Assembly: GCA_008638375.1 (NCBI GenBank)
Contig: CM018040.1
Location: 31,938,970 to 32,002,969, forward strand
DNA: 64,000 nt
DNA from: Nyssa sinensis
Lineage: Eukaryota > Streptophyta > Magnoliopsida > Cornales > Nyssaceae
Direction of reading: 5' to 3'
Below, piece after piece: positions 13,636 to 24,581 of this stretch (positions within the stretch are counted from its first letter, which is position 1; every line of letters begins with the position of its first letter). A program made the translations under genes and the position numbers. Below the pieces are notes generated by a model. The model had not been told where the DNA came from and ran no database searches. It saw only the letters and a list, made by a program, of their open reading frames with translations.

Positions 13636-14047
13636 CTTTAGCCTCACATCTTAGCATTTTTTTCCAATTTTGTGCTTATGCCTTGTTTAGCTGGCACAAT
13701 TTGCCATTTTCACTATTTTCCTCGTAATTTTTTTTCTATTGTTCTTTTTACGAAGCGGTTTCTTCTGGTCGCTTCCTATTTCGGTTAGTTTCGATGTCAA
13801 ATGCCTTGTGTCAGTTATCACTTCCTTGTGTATTCTGTAACTTGTCAATTTTGAATTCTTGGAGTGTTAAAATCAGGCTATGATGACTAAATTAAGCCTT
13901 GTCCTCTTGACATATTAAATTATTTTATTGATCTATTGTGACTATCGAAGAATTTTCGATTAGTTTTCTTAGTTATTCTTTATGTTGTGTCTAATTAATA
14001 AATAGCGGACTAATTATTAATTAATTAGGCCGGGGTGTTACAAAAAT

Positions 14048-14451
14048 GATTAGGAGCCTTGCCCGTACTAAGGTAGGGCTTTAGGAGCTCCGCACTTAAA
14101 TTAGCAATTTGGGAATGTTAGGACTAATAGTTGGTCAATCTTTTTGTAGTATTCTATTTTGGGCAAATTACGTATTTAAGTCCCTAAGGACAATGTTCAT
14201 GTAATATGTTTAACTTTTAAAAAAAATTAGCAAGCTCTATATGTCAGTTAATTGTACTGTTTTGCGAGTGGCAATTCCGGGCGGATGCGCAAAAAAAAAA
14301 GGAAAAAAAAAGTTTTCACGCTTCCATAAAATAAAGTCACAACCATACCACCGTCCAGCACCTTTGCTTCTGGTCCACCCACCGGCCCCCGGGCCAAAGA
14401 ATGGCGGTCGTGTCCCCGTAATCTGCATAGGCTGGGTCACGAGTTGCGACA
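14048..14451 (+). mobile_element. TGTNA unit Q, 3' remainder
   Basis: Continuation of Q after unit Y. It ends GGGTCACGAGTTGCGACA at 14451, a decayed version of the GGGTCGTGACA terminus. Its 404 bp after the acceptor-like site fits the 240-550 bp seen in bounded copies. The partner target duplication (CTCAT expected) was not found on the left. Confidence 0.45.
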
Positions 14452-14494
14452 CTCATCCTCTCACCTAGACCTTTTACACGTCATACATTGGCTA

Positions 14495-17400
14495 TGTCAC
14501 GACCCGAGACCTACCCTCTACGGATCTCGTGTCGCGATGCCCGGTCTGACGCTGCTTGTCGAACTAAGGGTCTCAACTTGCTACACGATCAGTGCTACTA
14601 ACATACAACAACTAAATAACGGAAGACTTAACAATAAAATAACTAAAAGCTGCATGTAATATATTTAATGTTCTCAAAATGCGGAATACAAAATTTCTTA
14701 ATACAACTGTTCATCCCCAAGACGTGGATAACATGAGAGAGCTATAAGACTATCTGTACTAAGTATTACACTGCAACTTCAAAAATAAATGTCCACTACT
14801 ATCTAGCTGACTGCTATTGCTCTTCTACAGCTTCCTTTCTTGAAAGGGTTGGTAAGTTTGGGGTGAGCTAACTTAAGCTCAATAAGTAATTCTCCTTTGC
14901 TTTGCCATGTGTACAAGAATATAGAACTTAATATCAATAAAATCTGTCTGATACTATAATCATACTGCTACAGTCATGAGCTGTCTCAAGTATAATCATA
15001 TGCACTCAAATAAAAGTTGTGAAATCTCATGATCATTTATAACGATATAAGATGAACAAGCTATGATAATCAATAATAAAGGATAGTGATATCAACTAAA
15101 CTGGGATGCTCTCGTGGGGCCCGGAATTCCCCCTAAACTCGTATTCAATTCCACTCAGGCTCTCTGAATAATACTGCTCTGTGTACACTATAACTCCCCG
15201 TTCCATGCCTCGTATAGCAACGGGTAAATGTTCCACTCGAAACCTAGACCCAAAGTTCATAAAAGCATCAGATAGAGATGTGACTGAGCACAAATCCGGC
15301 CCTAATAATATATCAGGATCATGCTATCTTCCACGAAGAGTATAGTGAAATCATAACTAGTTCTAGGTAATTTGACGTCACGATAGTTCTCGAAACTATG
15401 GTTACTAGACTGCTTCGAATATAACTGTCTGGCCCTCATGGCCCTAGGTACAAGTGTACATAAAGAATCTGTGCACAAGTGTACAATCATGATCGAGATA
15501 TATATAGAAGTCAATAACTGGTTCCCACATGATAGGGTAATATCGATGTGGCTAAATAAACACTGGTATGTATGTATAGAATACAAAGTAATATGTACAA
15601 GAACTATTGACATGGCTAGAATGTAACACATGCAGAGATCGGATTTTACTTACCTCTTTTTGTATCTGTCTAGAAGGTCAAACCGCCTTCTCCTTTTCTC
15701 TTGGTGTTCTTATGGTTCAGGAAACTCATCTCAGTCTATATATATCTATAGAACTCATGCTATTCATCAAATTTTATGTCTCTTTACTATTGATATCTAT
15801 TTTACTTGAATAGACTCTACTATTGAATCTGGAACGTCGAACAAAGTCAGTTTAGGCTTTCACGGAATTCAATTCGGACTCTGTACTAAAAAGGGCAAAA
15901 TGGTTATTCTGCACTTTTACAATTTCTTACTTCTCGAGACCTCTTTTCACAAATCGGACTCCACGGTTGAGTTCGGGATACTCAGAATAATAAAAATTCA
16001 CTATTCTTTCATTTTAATCGGAGTTCGTTGGACTACTTTTCAACTTAAGGCATTTTGGTAATTTCTTTTTCTAATTAATTCATTAATATTTAATTAATTT
16101 ATTCGTCGATTAATTCGAAATTAACCATCATCCTAGGTCCTTTGGAAATCATTCTAAATTTAGGGTTAGATTTCAATTTCAATAACAATTGGGCTAAATC
16201 AGAATTTCCAAACAATGGTTAACTATAAAACTGGAATAGGTTATCATACTCTAAAACTAAAAACAAATAAAATGGTAATTTAAGTTCAACTCACCTGTTC
16301 TGAAATTTTAAAGATGTTAGGACGGAACCTGACCACACAATACATTCCCTCAACCTTGAATTCATCAGCAGGATCATCATAACCTACCATACTGCCATCA
16401 ACTCCTTTAACCTGGGAGTAGAAAACCAAGTATTTTTCAAAACCGTTACATGACATCCCACTAGTGGCTAAATCCCCCACTCCTTGTAACAGCTGCAGCC
16501 ACGGGTACAACTGCTTACTGCCCAACGGCTATTAAATTCCTTTCTCCCTTATCCGTACGTTGGCCAACAACACAGCCACTACAGAGCTTCCATCTCCTTC
16601 AGTCCACAGTAGGAAGCTCACATATTGCTGTTGCTGCTTTTTACCCTACTGCTGAAGCACTGTAGCTGCTGCTGCTCCATCTCCTCTAGTTTAACACCCA
16701 CACACTGCATTGGACAGCAAGCCGCAGCCACTCACCACACCATCCACTGGTTTGCCTCCTGCTGCACCAAATCTTCCCTCTCTCTCTCGGCTGCTCTCCC
16801 TCTCTTCTCTATTTTTCTCCTACTGTCCCCACCTTTCCCTCACCTCGACTCTAGATTTTCCCACTAATTCGCAGCTTCTACTGCACAATTTTACACCGCT
16901 CCATTCTGCTGTACATACATATCCACCACTTGCTGCACTTCCATCCACGCATATATATATATAGTTAAATCCCTACTGCACCGTCCCAAACTCACATATA
17001 TATAAATATATTTTTTTTTCTTTTTGTTCACTTTAAATACACACCACATAGCACAGCACACGCTGCACTGCCCCCCTCTTTTCACTCAAATCTTATCCTG
17101 TTGCACCGCCCCCTTCTTTGACTTTCCTCCTCTCTTCTTCTTTTCTATTTTCTTTTCATTCTTTCCTACTTCATTGTCTCACTTGAGACATTATATATAT
17201 TATATGTATATGGTATAAATATCACACACACGCACACCACTAATCCTGTTCTGCCAACACCCCTTTTGCCAGTACACACACACACCACTCACAGCACACA
17301 CTGCACTACACACACAACTCCATTTTTTATTTCTTTATTTTTCTTCCTTTTTCTATTCTTTTTCTTTCTTTATTTTTTTCTTCTTTTTTCTATTCTTTTT

Positions 17401-18116
17401 CTTTCTTTAGTTTTCTCTTTTCTTTGGCTACTTTTTTGCATGCTTATATATATATATATATATATATCCATTTTTATATAGACATATATAATATTCTTGT
17501 AGTTATTAAAATGTATTGTACATGTATATCGAGGCATGTACTGGCCTACATAAATGATTCTCCGTACCGCTCAGGTTTATCGTATAGTACTCCTGGGTAC
17601 TCGGGATTGCTTTAAATTAAATTCTCATATTTTTAAATATCGTAATTACTTCCATTTATGATTCTCAATATCCATTTCGAACTACGTGCCTATCACGATA
17701 CATAACTTACTGTGATGGCTCGGTCTATTTTGGTATTACCATCCTCGGCTCGGTTTAATCATACTTGGCTTGTCTTAATCTCAAAATTCCCTGAGATTAT
17801 AACTTTTACTATATACCTCGATAATCGTACCTTGTCACTGTATATTACTCATTGCGATGCTTTGGGTATATTTTGGGATATATTATTCTTGGTCTATTTT
17901 GGGTCTCGGTTTATCTTTGATATTATATTCATTGCTTGGTTAAAACTCGATATTATTATTTGACTCTTTAGACTTAATTGGAATTATTCTATTTCATTCA
18001 GAATTCATGTTCGGTTACAACTGGTATTACACTACTCAACTCGACCTACCTCAATTTACGTGTACTAGACCGAGTCTATCTTGGTTTATGTGCCACATCC
18101 GGGTCAGAATATTATA
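14495..18116 (-). mobile_element. TGTNA unit Z (3622 bp)
   Basis: On the + strand it begins TGTCACGACCCGAGACC at 14495 and ends GGGTCAGAATATTATA at 18116 (TA instead of CA through one base change). The duplication GGCTA is present at 14490-14494 and 18117-18121. The hairpin TGAGCTAACTTAAGCTCA lies at 14864-14881, with an acceptor-like CTTTCAAG (- strand) beside it at about 14839-14846 and a donor GAG/GTAAGT (- strand) at about 15653. CT-rich, (TA)n and CA-rich tracts fill 16600-17480. No coding region is recognisable. Confidence 0.8.
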
Positions 18117-18121
18117 GGCTA

Positions 18122-18580
18122 GGTCCCGAGGACATGTCATCACTCCTCTTGGTAAGGACGATGTTGATGATGAGCATTAGGAGGCCCAACAGCCAGCACC
18201 GCAGCAGGCAGCCACAACCGTCACAGCCATAGCAGCAGCGTGGAGATCAAATTTGTGTTGAAGAGTTCCTTGTTGACTAGACTCCACCGCAGTTTCGTAC
18301 CCCTTTGGGTACAAACTTTCATGCATCAAATCCTCTTCATTTACAATCGGTCAGTTGATCTCGAAAGATGAGTTAGAGGATCGACTACAACTACATCACG
18401 ATCAGATTAGTGTTGATATTGATCAAAGGTTGAAACAACATTATCTTCATATACAATCAGAATATTTTGTGTCGATGATGGAGGAGATGGCCTATTTTTG
18501 AGGAGCTTTATAGGGATTAACAGAGGCTCTCACACGTGTCTTTCCTCCTCTACCGCCCCCTAGAGATGATTAGTAATTCA
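18122..18580 (+). pseudogene. Degenerate coding-like remnant interrupted by unit Z
   Basis: The sequence on both sides of unit Z reads with residual coding character. The 3' end has an open phase at about 18345-18570 containing KDELEDRLQLHHDQ and ending PPLPPPRDD before a stop. The style (Gln/Pro-rich, then an amphipathic helix and Pro-rich tail) resembles tails of transposon-borne plant proteins, but I cannot assign a family. Several frameshifts and stops make it non-functional. Confidence 0.35.
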
Positions 18581-18599
18581 GCTTGTTTTAGCTACATGA

Positions 18600-19440
18600 G
18601 AGATTAGTGTTTTTGTAGTGAGGTTTACCTGTGTATCTTTCTACTGGTCGTATATTGACCAGGGAACCTCAGAATTGTGCTCATTCGATATTCATTCCTT
18701 GTTTGTTCAAACGAATGAGGGATTCGTTCAAATGAGTGATGGTTTGTTCGAATGAACCCTGGGCAAAAAATAGATTTATAATCTATTTTGAAGCTCATTT
18801 TGGATTGATCAAGTTCATTGCAAAATATCACGAAAATTCAGTTGAGGGTAGTGAAAAACAAAAGTGAAAGAGAAATCAATTATGAAAGCTAAATTCTTGA
18901 GAGATCAAAAAGCTTTCATGAGAGATCAATCATAAATTTTAATCATGTATTTCTCCACTCTCATTCATTGATTGAGTTAGATTATACACTAGATCCAAAT
19001 CAAATCTAAGAGCTTCTTGTTCATGTCACTTCACCATTGAAGAAAAAGTCAGATCAACCATGTGGATGCATTGTTGATTGGATCGATGGATACCAAGATT
19101 GTGAGAATTTATAATTCTGGAGTGGCTAGATCAGAGGATTCCGAGACTGTCGAGGATTCCGGTTGTATGAAGATTCTGGCTATAAGGAGCTTGTGGATTC
19201 AAAAAGAAATTGAATACGTGATGGGGTAGAACGGAGATTTTGGTGTAGAGTTCATTCGTAGATACGTTGATAGGCTTGTGTCTTTGAAAAATTCTTAACT
19301 ATTACATTGCTGGATGGGCTTAAATGTTGGATTAATAACATTGAGTAATTTGTTGTTATGGAATCGTTGTTGTAGACAATAATTGTAATTAACAATTAAG
19401 AAATTTTTAATTGTAGAACCAATCTATTCAACCCCCCTCT
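18600..19440 (+). mobile_element. Copia-type LTR remnant
   Basis: Contains repeated TTCGTTCAAATGA wording near 18700 and ends in the C-rich run CAACCCCCCTCTTCTAGG at about 19430-19446. This is followed by a short spacer and TGGTATC at 19484-19490, the start of the initiator-Met tRNA primer site used by plant copia elements. The left end was not delimited. Confidence 0.55.
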
Positions 19441-19483
19441 TCTAGGTTTAATTCAAACTTTGGGACCTTAAGTGATATCCTAG

Positions 19484-19490
19484 TGGTATC
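19484..19490 (+). other. Partial primer-binding site of a copia element
   Basis: TGGTATC followed by GATC instead of AGAGC, just downstream of the LTR-like C-rich end. This is the expected position for a tRNA-Met primer site, now decayed. Confidence 0.45.
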
Positions 19491-19930
19491 GATCTATAAT
19501 AGATGAGGAGTCACCAGCTTGTTTTGGGCAATTAAGCAAGCAAACCTGTTACATCTTGAACAATACATATAAAGGAAAAGCCAAAAGAATTAAAATGAAA
19601 TATACATTGCTTTGTTTCCTAAATACATACTAAAAACCCCTTGACATAGGCTTAAAAACAATTAAAGCACTGATCAATACGAAACCAAAAGATTTGGATC
19701 TAGGGGCTAAGGTACGGAGTGGGAAGGTGTTAAGCATCCACCCCACACGATCCGAATGGACCAGCCTCAAACATTCATATATAAGGCTATTTCATTATGA
19801 AAACGAAAATGCCCCTCAATGACTTGAGATTCCCACTGAGGGTAGGATTGTGCCAAAATTACCAAAATCCCCTTCAAAGGCAAAATGGTACCAAAATTAC
19901 CGAAATGACCTCCAATGGGCGAAAAGGTCT
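19491..19930. other. Retroelement-derived non-coding stretch
   Basis: Phrases such as 'GATGAGGAGTCACCAGCTTG' and 'GGAAGGTGTTAAGCATCCACC' recall leader/UTR sequences of plant LTR elements. No ORF or domain is visible. Confidence 0.35.
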
Positions 19931-20310
19931 TAACAAAGGTAGGACTCCAACAAGAAGAGTCCTACTAGGTATGGGACTCTAACAAAAAAAGTCCTAATAG
20001 GAAAGGGACTCTTATAGTAAGAGTCCAACTAGGATTGGGACTTTGTCGGGAGAGTCTTAACAAGAATGGGACTATGTCGGAGAGACTCTTACTTAGACTA
20101 GGACTTTGTCAAAAAGAGTCCTATTGGGAATCTGTCGAAAAAAGTCCTATTGGGACTCTATTACAAGAGTCCTAATGGGAATGGGACTCTGTCGAGAAGA
20201 GTCATAACAGGAATGAGACTCTGTCAAGAGATTCCTAATAGGAATATGACTTTGTCGGGAAAAGTCCTAATGAAATCAGACTCTATCAGGAAAAGTCCCA
20301 CTTGAAATAG
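19930..20310 (+). repeat. Minisatellite of hairpin-forming units
   Basis: About ten irregular units of roughly 32-45 bp. Each has a stem GGACTC + TGTCGAGAA-type loop + GAGTCC followed by TAATAGGAATG-type spacer, e.g. at about 20170-20210 and 20190-20230. Units differ by small indels and substitutions. Confidence 0.85.
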
Positions 20311-21700
20311 GTTTCTTGGAATAATTAATGAATTACTCCCACCTATTTAAGGGTCACAAAATGAAGTGTCTACATAATAATTAATAATAACAATACTAAA
20401 TAATTAATTAATAATAATTAAATGAATTGAGGGGTCCCTAAGTGTGTCTAGATGGAATCTATTATCTAAAGGGGGTGAATAAGTTTTAGCACAAGATTAA
20501 ACTTAATATCATCAATTAAAATTTGTATGCAATTGATACAATTAATTAACAAATAAATCTTTCGATTATCACGTTAAGATTATCAATTTAAGTAGAATCA
20601 TTTAAGAATTAATCAATCTAAAAATTGAAAGCTTGGAAAAGAGATAGACAAGTGCAAACCAATTTGCTAATGAAGAAACTACCACAAACCAATCAATTTA
20701 TGGTCAAAAACTCTAGGGCTTTAGCCTAGATGAAGAGTCCACTAGAGATGCTCCGAATGATTACAAACTACCAATGACCTGAATACTAAAACCCTAAAGC
20801 CCCATTCATCTCTACGAAACTGATCAATTTTGAATCTACAAGTACTTCTCCGATTGGAAACTCCACTATAACCAAGAACCACCACATGGGCTAATAAACT
20901 TCTGCAAACTTTTGATAATAAACCAGATTTTTATCTATCGGCTAATCTTTTTTAAGTGTTCTTGATAGCTCATTCCTTTCATTCAAAAAACATTCATACA
21001 TGATTTGTTCATTCACCTATATGAATCTTAAGCCCTTAATCATGATTTGGATATAGGTGAATGAACAAATCATGTATGAATGTTTTTTGAATGAAAGGAA
21101 TGAGCTATCAAGAACACCTAAAAAAGATTAGCCTATAGATAAAAATCTGGTTTATTATCAAAAGTTTGCAGATCTCAAAATTGTGCATCAAATCATAAAA
21201 ATGAAATATTTAACACACAGTTTGTTCGAATAAGCACCATTTCATTCAAATGAAATGGCCTTTGTTTTTACGACTAATCGAACAAGTGAGTTTCAAATGG
21301 CTACTAGAAAACTCATGGGCACGACCATTTGAAGCTCATCGAACAAGTGTTGAATGAGCACACACTGGAAAACTCATGGGCATTACATTTGATTTTCAAT
21401 CAAACAAGTGTCGAACAAATGTACAATGTTGCTCGTTTAAACAAAGCCCCCTTCGTTCGAATGACCAATAGTGTGTCCAGTGTATTGGAAACTGAAATAT
21501 TTTTAACCCCAATAGAAGTTTGAAAACAAGTGTTTCCTATAAAATCCGGGAGAAAATATTTCATACGCCATTTACAACACACGCATGAAAAATGTATAAA
21601 AATATAATGCATGATTTGTGAGTGTGTGAAATCCAAATCATAACAAAGTCCTATATACCTCATGATGAACAAGAAGATCAATATAGATGTGCACGAGAAT
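20311..21700. other. Copia-like non-coding debris around the inverted repeat
   Basis: Contains 'GTCTAGATGGAATCT...AGGGGGTGAAT' wording at about 20447-20480, typical of copia LTR edges. Several TTCGAATGA / AATCGAACAAGTG motifs at 21220-21480 match those in the 18.6-19.4 kb LTR remnant. No intact ORF. Confidence 0.4.
20902..21171. repeat. Near-perfect inverted repeat, 121-bp arms and 28-bp loop
   Basis: Left arm 20902-21022 (starts CTGCAAACTTTTGATAATAA) and right arm 21051-21171 (ends ...AAAGTTTGCAG) are reverse complements with only a few differences (for example near 20939, 20957 and 21119). The 28-nt loop is 21023-21050. A transcript would fold into a single long hairpin. No target duplication flanks it, so it does not look like an ordinary MITE insertion. 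Confidence 0.9.
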
Positions 21701-21833
21701 GAAGGTTGAGTCTTTCTGAAAGAGATACGAGGCTCAAGAAATACTAAACCTTAGACTAAGTTACAATTACACACAAACCAGTTTTTTCAATACAAATTAG
21801 CCAATACAGCAACGGACATCGAGGTCCTAACAA

Positions 21834-21883
<50 letters not shown>
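21834..21883. repeat. (AAT)n microsatellite
   Basis: About 16 uninterrupted AAT units, followed by two diverged copies of an 'ATTATTATTTTAATAATAACAATTAA' block at about 21889-21955. Confidence 0.9.
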
Positions 21884-21885
<2 letters not shown>

Positions 21886-22379
21886 TATTATTATTTTAAT
21901 AATAACAATTAACCAATAAAAATTATTATTATTATTTTAATAATAACAATTAATAAATGTTTTGACCTCATGTTGAATTCTTGAATTGAATGTAATTGGG
22001 CCTCCTCTAATTTGTAAACTTGCAATTGTAGTAGACTTGATCATACTTCAATTTTCAACACAATTATACAAAAATTATAAAGAGAGCTTGTAAAGCATAA
22101 AGAGAGCTAATATTGATGACAGATCTTGTGAATTTTCAATTATACCCTTAAAATTAGTCGTTAAATAGTTGTTAGGAGGGCTAAAATGGTCAATTGTATT
22201 AAATTTTCAATTATGCCCTTAAAACTAGTCGTTAATATAGTTGTTGGAGGGGAAAATGGTCATTTTAATCAACTTTCCATAAATGACCCATAAAGTAGCT
22301 GTTAATATGGCTATTGGAGTGGCAAAACAGTAAAAAAAATCTATTAAACTCATAAACTAGAAGAAATCTCAATAGGCAT

Positions 22380-22660
22380 GCCAGATAGGCCTAGTAAACC
22401 ATGCTAGGCCATGCTGTTCTAGACGTCCCAACGGGCAGTGGTGGGTCGTGACAGGCTAGATGTGTTTAAGCAGTGCCAACGGGCCATCGGGTCATGCCAG
22501 GTCGTGCTCATGCCTAGGTCGTACCTACGTCATGCTTGGGTCGCGGGCTTGAGATATCGGGCCCAACACGGCCCATCTAGTCATGTCGTGCCTGGCCGGC
22601 CTACCTAAGATTTGTGTCATGTCGCCCTACCTTAAAACGTGTCAGGTTTGAGCCGTCCTA
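22380..22660. other. GC-rich GGGCC/GTCGTG-repeat stretch
   Basis: An island of short degenerate repeats (GGTCGTG, CATGTCGTGCC, GGCCC) in AT-rich DNA. Such sequences occur in flanks of some plant DNA transposons, but no terminal repeats or duplication could be fixed here. Confidence 0.35.
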
Positions 22661-22675
22661 AGATAGCTTACACCT

Positions 22676-23057
22676 TTATTTTCGATACTCATTATTTATC
22701 AAAGCATTAGATACCTTATCTAATTTAATTTTATCTTTTCCATAAAACAAAGTAAGGGTTATATAATTATTACTATCAGGTAAAGAATTTAACAACAATA
22801 TTGCCTTACATTCGTCTAGAATTTCAACATCAAAATTTTGCAGATCAACAAAATTTTTATTAAAACTATTCAAATGTTCAATCATCGAAATACCTTGCTT
22901 ATACTAGAAAAAAAAAATGTTTTCTTTAAATAGAGTCAATTTTCAACACTTTTGGTTGTATATTTATTTTATGAGTTCTCCTACAACTGCTTAGCCGAAG
23001 TCTTCCTCATAGAAAAGTACTTCTATGGGGAATATCTAATCCTTCCATATCAGTGGG
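22676..23057 (-). pseudogene. Copia gag (UBN2-type), downstream half, interrupted by unit W
   Basis: Frame on the - strand with the signature of plant Ty1/copia gag: MIEHLNSFNKNF, DVEILDECKAILLLNSLP, then TLFYGKDKIKLDKVSNALIN (residues about 1-66 of the open stretch 22676-22885). Extending toward 23057, more gag-like residues appear (YEEDFG) among stops. The N-terminal half lies beyond unit W at 37012-37200, same strand. Both parts carry stops, so no protein is made. Confidence 0.8.
23053..23057. repeat. Target-site duplication of unit W (left)
   Basis: GTGGG, repeated exactly at 37012-37016. Confidence 0.85.
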
Positions 23058-23506
23058 TGTCATAACCCAAAACCCACCCTATGCGAATTAGGGGTTGGTG
23101 ATCGACATTGTCACTCAAATAGGCCGTACAAAATTCAAATGAATTGCACAAGAGTGATAATTTTTTTGTTATTATTATCAAGTGCGGAAGTTATACATAT
23201 GCAACTCATCTGATAATTGATTCAACACCAATCATTTATAAAGGGTTCTCAAGGTAAAATCATTGTGATTACCATCATTAACATAATTCATCAACATTTA
23301 TATGCACATCCATATATGTGTCCAACAAAAGGTACATATTATGAATTCCTAAAAGTCTAAGTTGTCATTATACCCAAAAATACATCATATGTTACCAAAA
23401 AGATTCCACATCACATTCAATCATGATCCTCGTGCAAAAAATCCATCGCGTTCATGCTTTTAGCTTTTCAGTGTAGACTTTACTACCTCCTTGCTAATTC
23501 AATTAC

Positions 23507-23548
23507 CTGAAATATGTTTGGATAATTCATGTGAGCTTCACTAAGCTC
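23507..23548 (-). promoter_or_regulatory. Conserved hairpin plus acceptor-like block (unit W)
   Basis: On the - strand GAGCTTAGTGAAGCTC (23533-23548) precedes CATATTTCAG/GTAATT ending at about 23507. The donor AAG/GTGAGT is at about 27856 (- strand), so the interval is about 1.2 kb once V is removed. Confidence 0.6.
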
Positions 23549-24360
23549 GTGAGTAATTCCTGCATCTTGTCATAAGTTTTGCAAAGGTAGGGTTTTGCAC
23601 AAAATACCATGGGCACGAAGTTTCCTCAAATAGATAACACATACACAAGAATATCTTAAAACACGTTTTCAAAACCAGACCATGTATAAAACATACTGAA
23701 GGTTCAAGCAGATATAATACATGCATTTCTAAAACACATCATTTTCAATGGTACAGTTCAAATATCAAAACATAAAGTAGATGATGAAGAGTTATTCACA
23801 AAACGTATAGAAGCACATATATTTCTTAAAATATGGTTCAGATAATTAATGCAGAACAGATACCATAATATCGAATAACAATACATATGAGAGGGTAGTC
23901 TTGAAAATCTGATTACGGATAATTGATGACATGAGATGAATGATGGACACATATTACACACATCAAATATCATATATTGAGTCCAAGCACTACGTGGTTA
24001 AGTCTCATCAAGAGTCGGAGCACCACGTAGGTAAGTCTTAATCATTAATTCTATAATACCCTGACCCAACTGTAACCGAGCTGATAAGACCTTATGTTAC
24101 GATGATGAAATAAATGGTGTGGATTTTCAAAAGCTTTGGATATATGGACGATGCCAGGGCAAACGACTAGCGAAAAAATAAATAAATAAATAATTAAAAA
24201 TGAAAATAAAATGAAAATAAGATTAAATGAAATAAAAATAACATGGAAAAAATAAATAAATAAATAAAAATCATGTTATGGCATATGGGTATATATATAT
24301 ATATGTGTATGTATATTAAATACATAAAGCGGGGTTGTAAACAAGAGAAATAAAAAGAAT

Positions 24361-24363
<3 letters not shown>

Positions 24364-24404
<41 letters not shown>

Positions 24405-24537
24405 AATGGGCGCTGATATGAGGAGGGGGTTACGAGTCATAGAAAGGAGGGAGAGTAACTGGAAAAAAAAAAAAAAAAAAAGTGAAGAAACCTTATTAAA
24501 ATATGAGATTAATGTGAGAGGTTGCGACAACAGAAAA

Positions 24538-24580
<43 letters not shown>
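24364..24580. repeat. (GA)n, poly-A and (GACA)n microsatellites in unit V
   Basis: (GA)n at 24364-24402, an A run at about 24462-24481 and (GACA)n at about 24550-24580, lying 50-290 bp downstream of the (AT)n run. Confidence 0.9.

Positions 24581-24581
<1 letters not shown>

Larger units (their letters stand above)
5668..14042 (-). mobile_element. TGTNA unit Y, probable solo long LTR (carries nested unit X)
   Basis: Read on the - strand it begins TGTAACACCCCGGCC (ending at 14042) and finishes GGGTTTTGGGTCATGACA (at 5668), flanked by AAAAT on both sides. Removing X and its duplicated 5 bp leaves about 4.83 kb. In - strand order it contains a tRNA-like module (antisense, 13571-13635), (TA)n 13410-13436, CT/GA-rich tract 13248-13275, a GGGTCGGG-type block near 12415-12450, hairpin sub-repeats 11620-12010, donor at 10955, hairpin 9789-9805, acceptor 9767. 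TG...CA ends with a 5-bp duplication indicate integrase-mediated insertion, as for LTR retrotransposons. No internal region or second LTR is present, so a solo LTR is the simplest reading. Confidence 0.8.

Noticed and set aside
13189..13641. 150-codon + strand frame in unit Y
   Set aside because: Made of CT/CA tracts and a TA microsatellite translated as TyrIle repeats.
19930..20310. CRISPR-like appearance of the hairpin minisatellite
   Set aside because: Units are irregular and lack constant repeats with unique spacers, and the DNA is clearly plant nuclear.
22443..22458. GGGTCGTGACA followed by GGCTA as a possible right end of unit Z
   Set aside because: It is in the wrong orientation for Z's other end and lies among degenerate GTCGTG repeats. 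The site at 18116/18117 fits both the family 5' terminus and the duplication.
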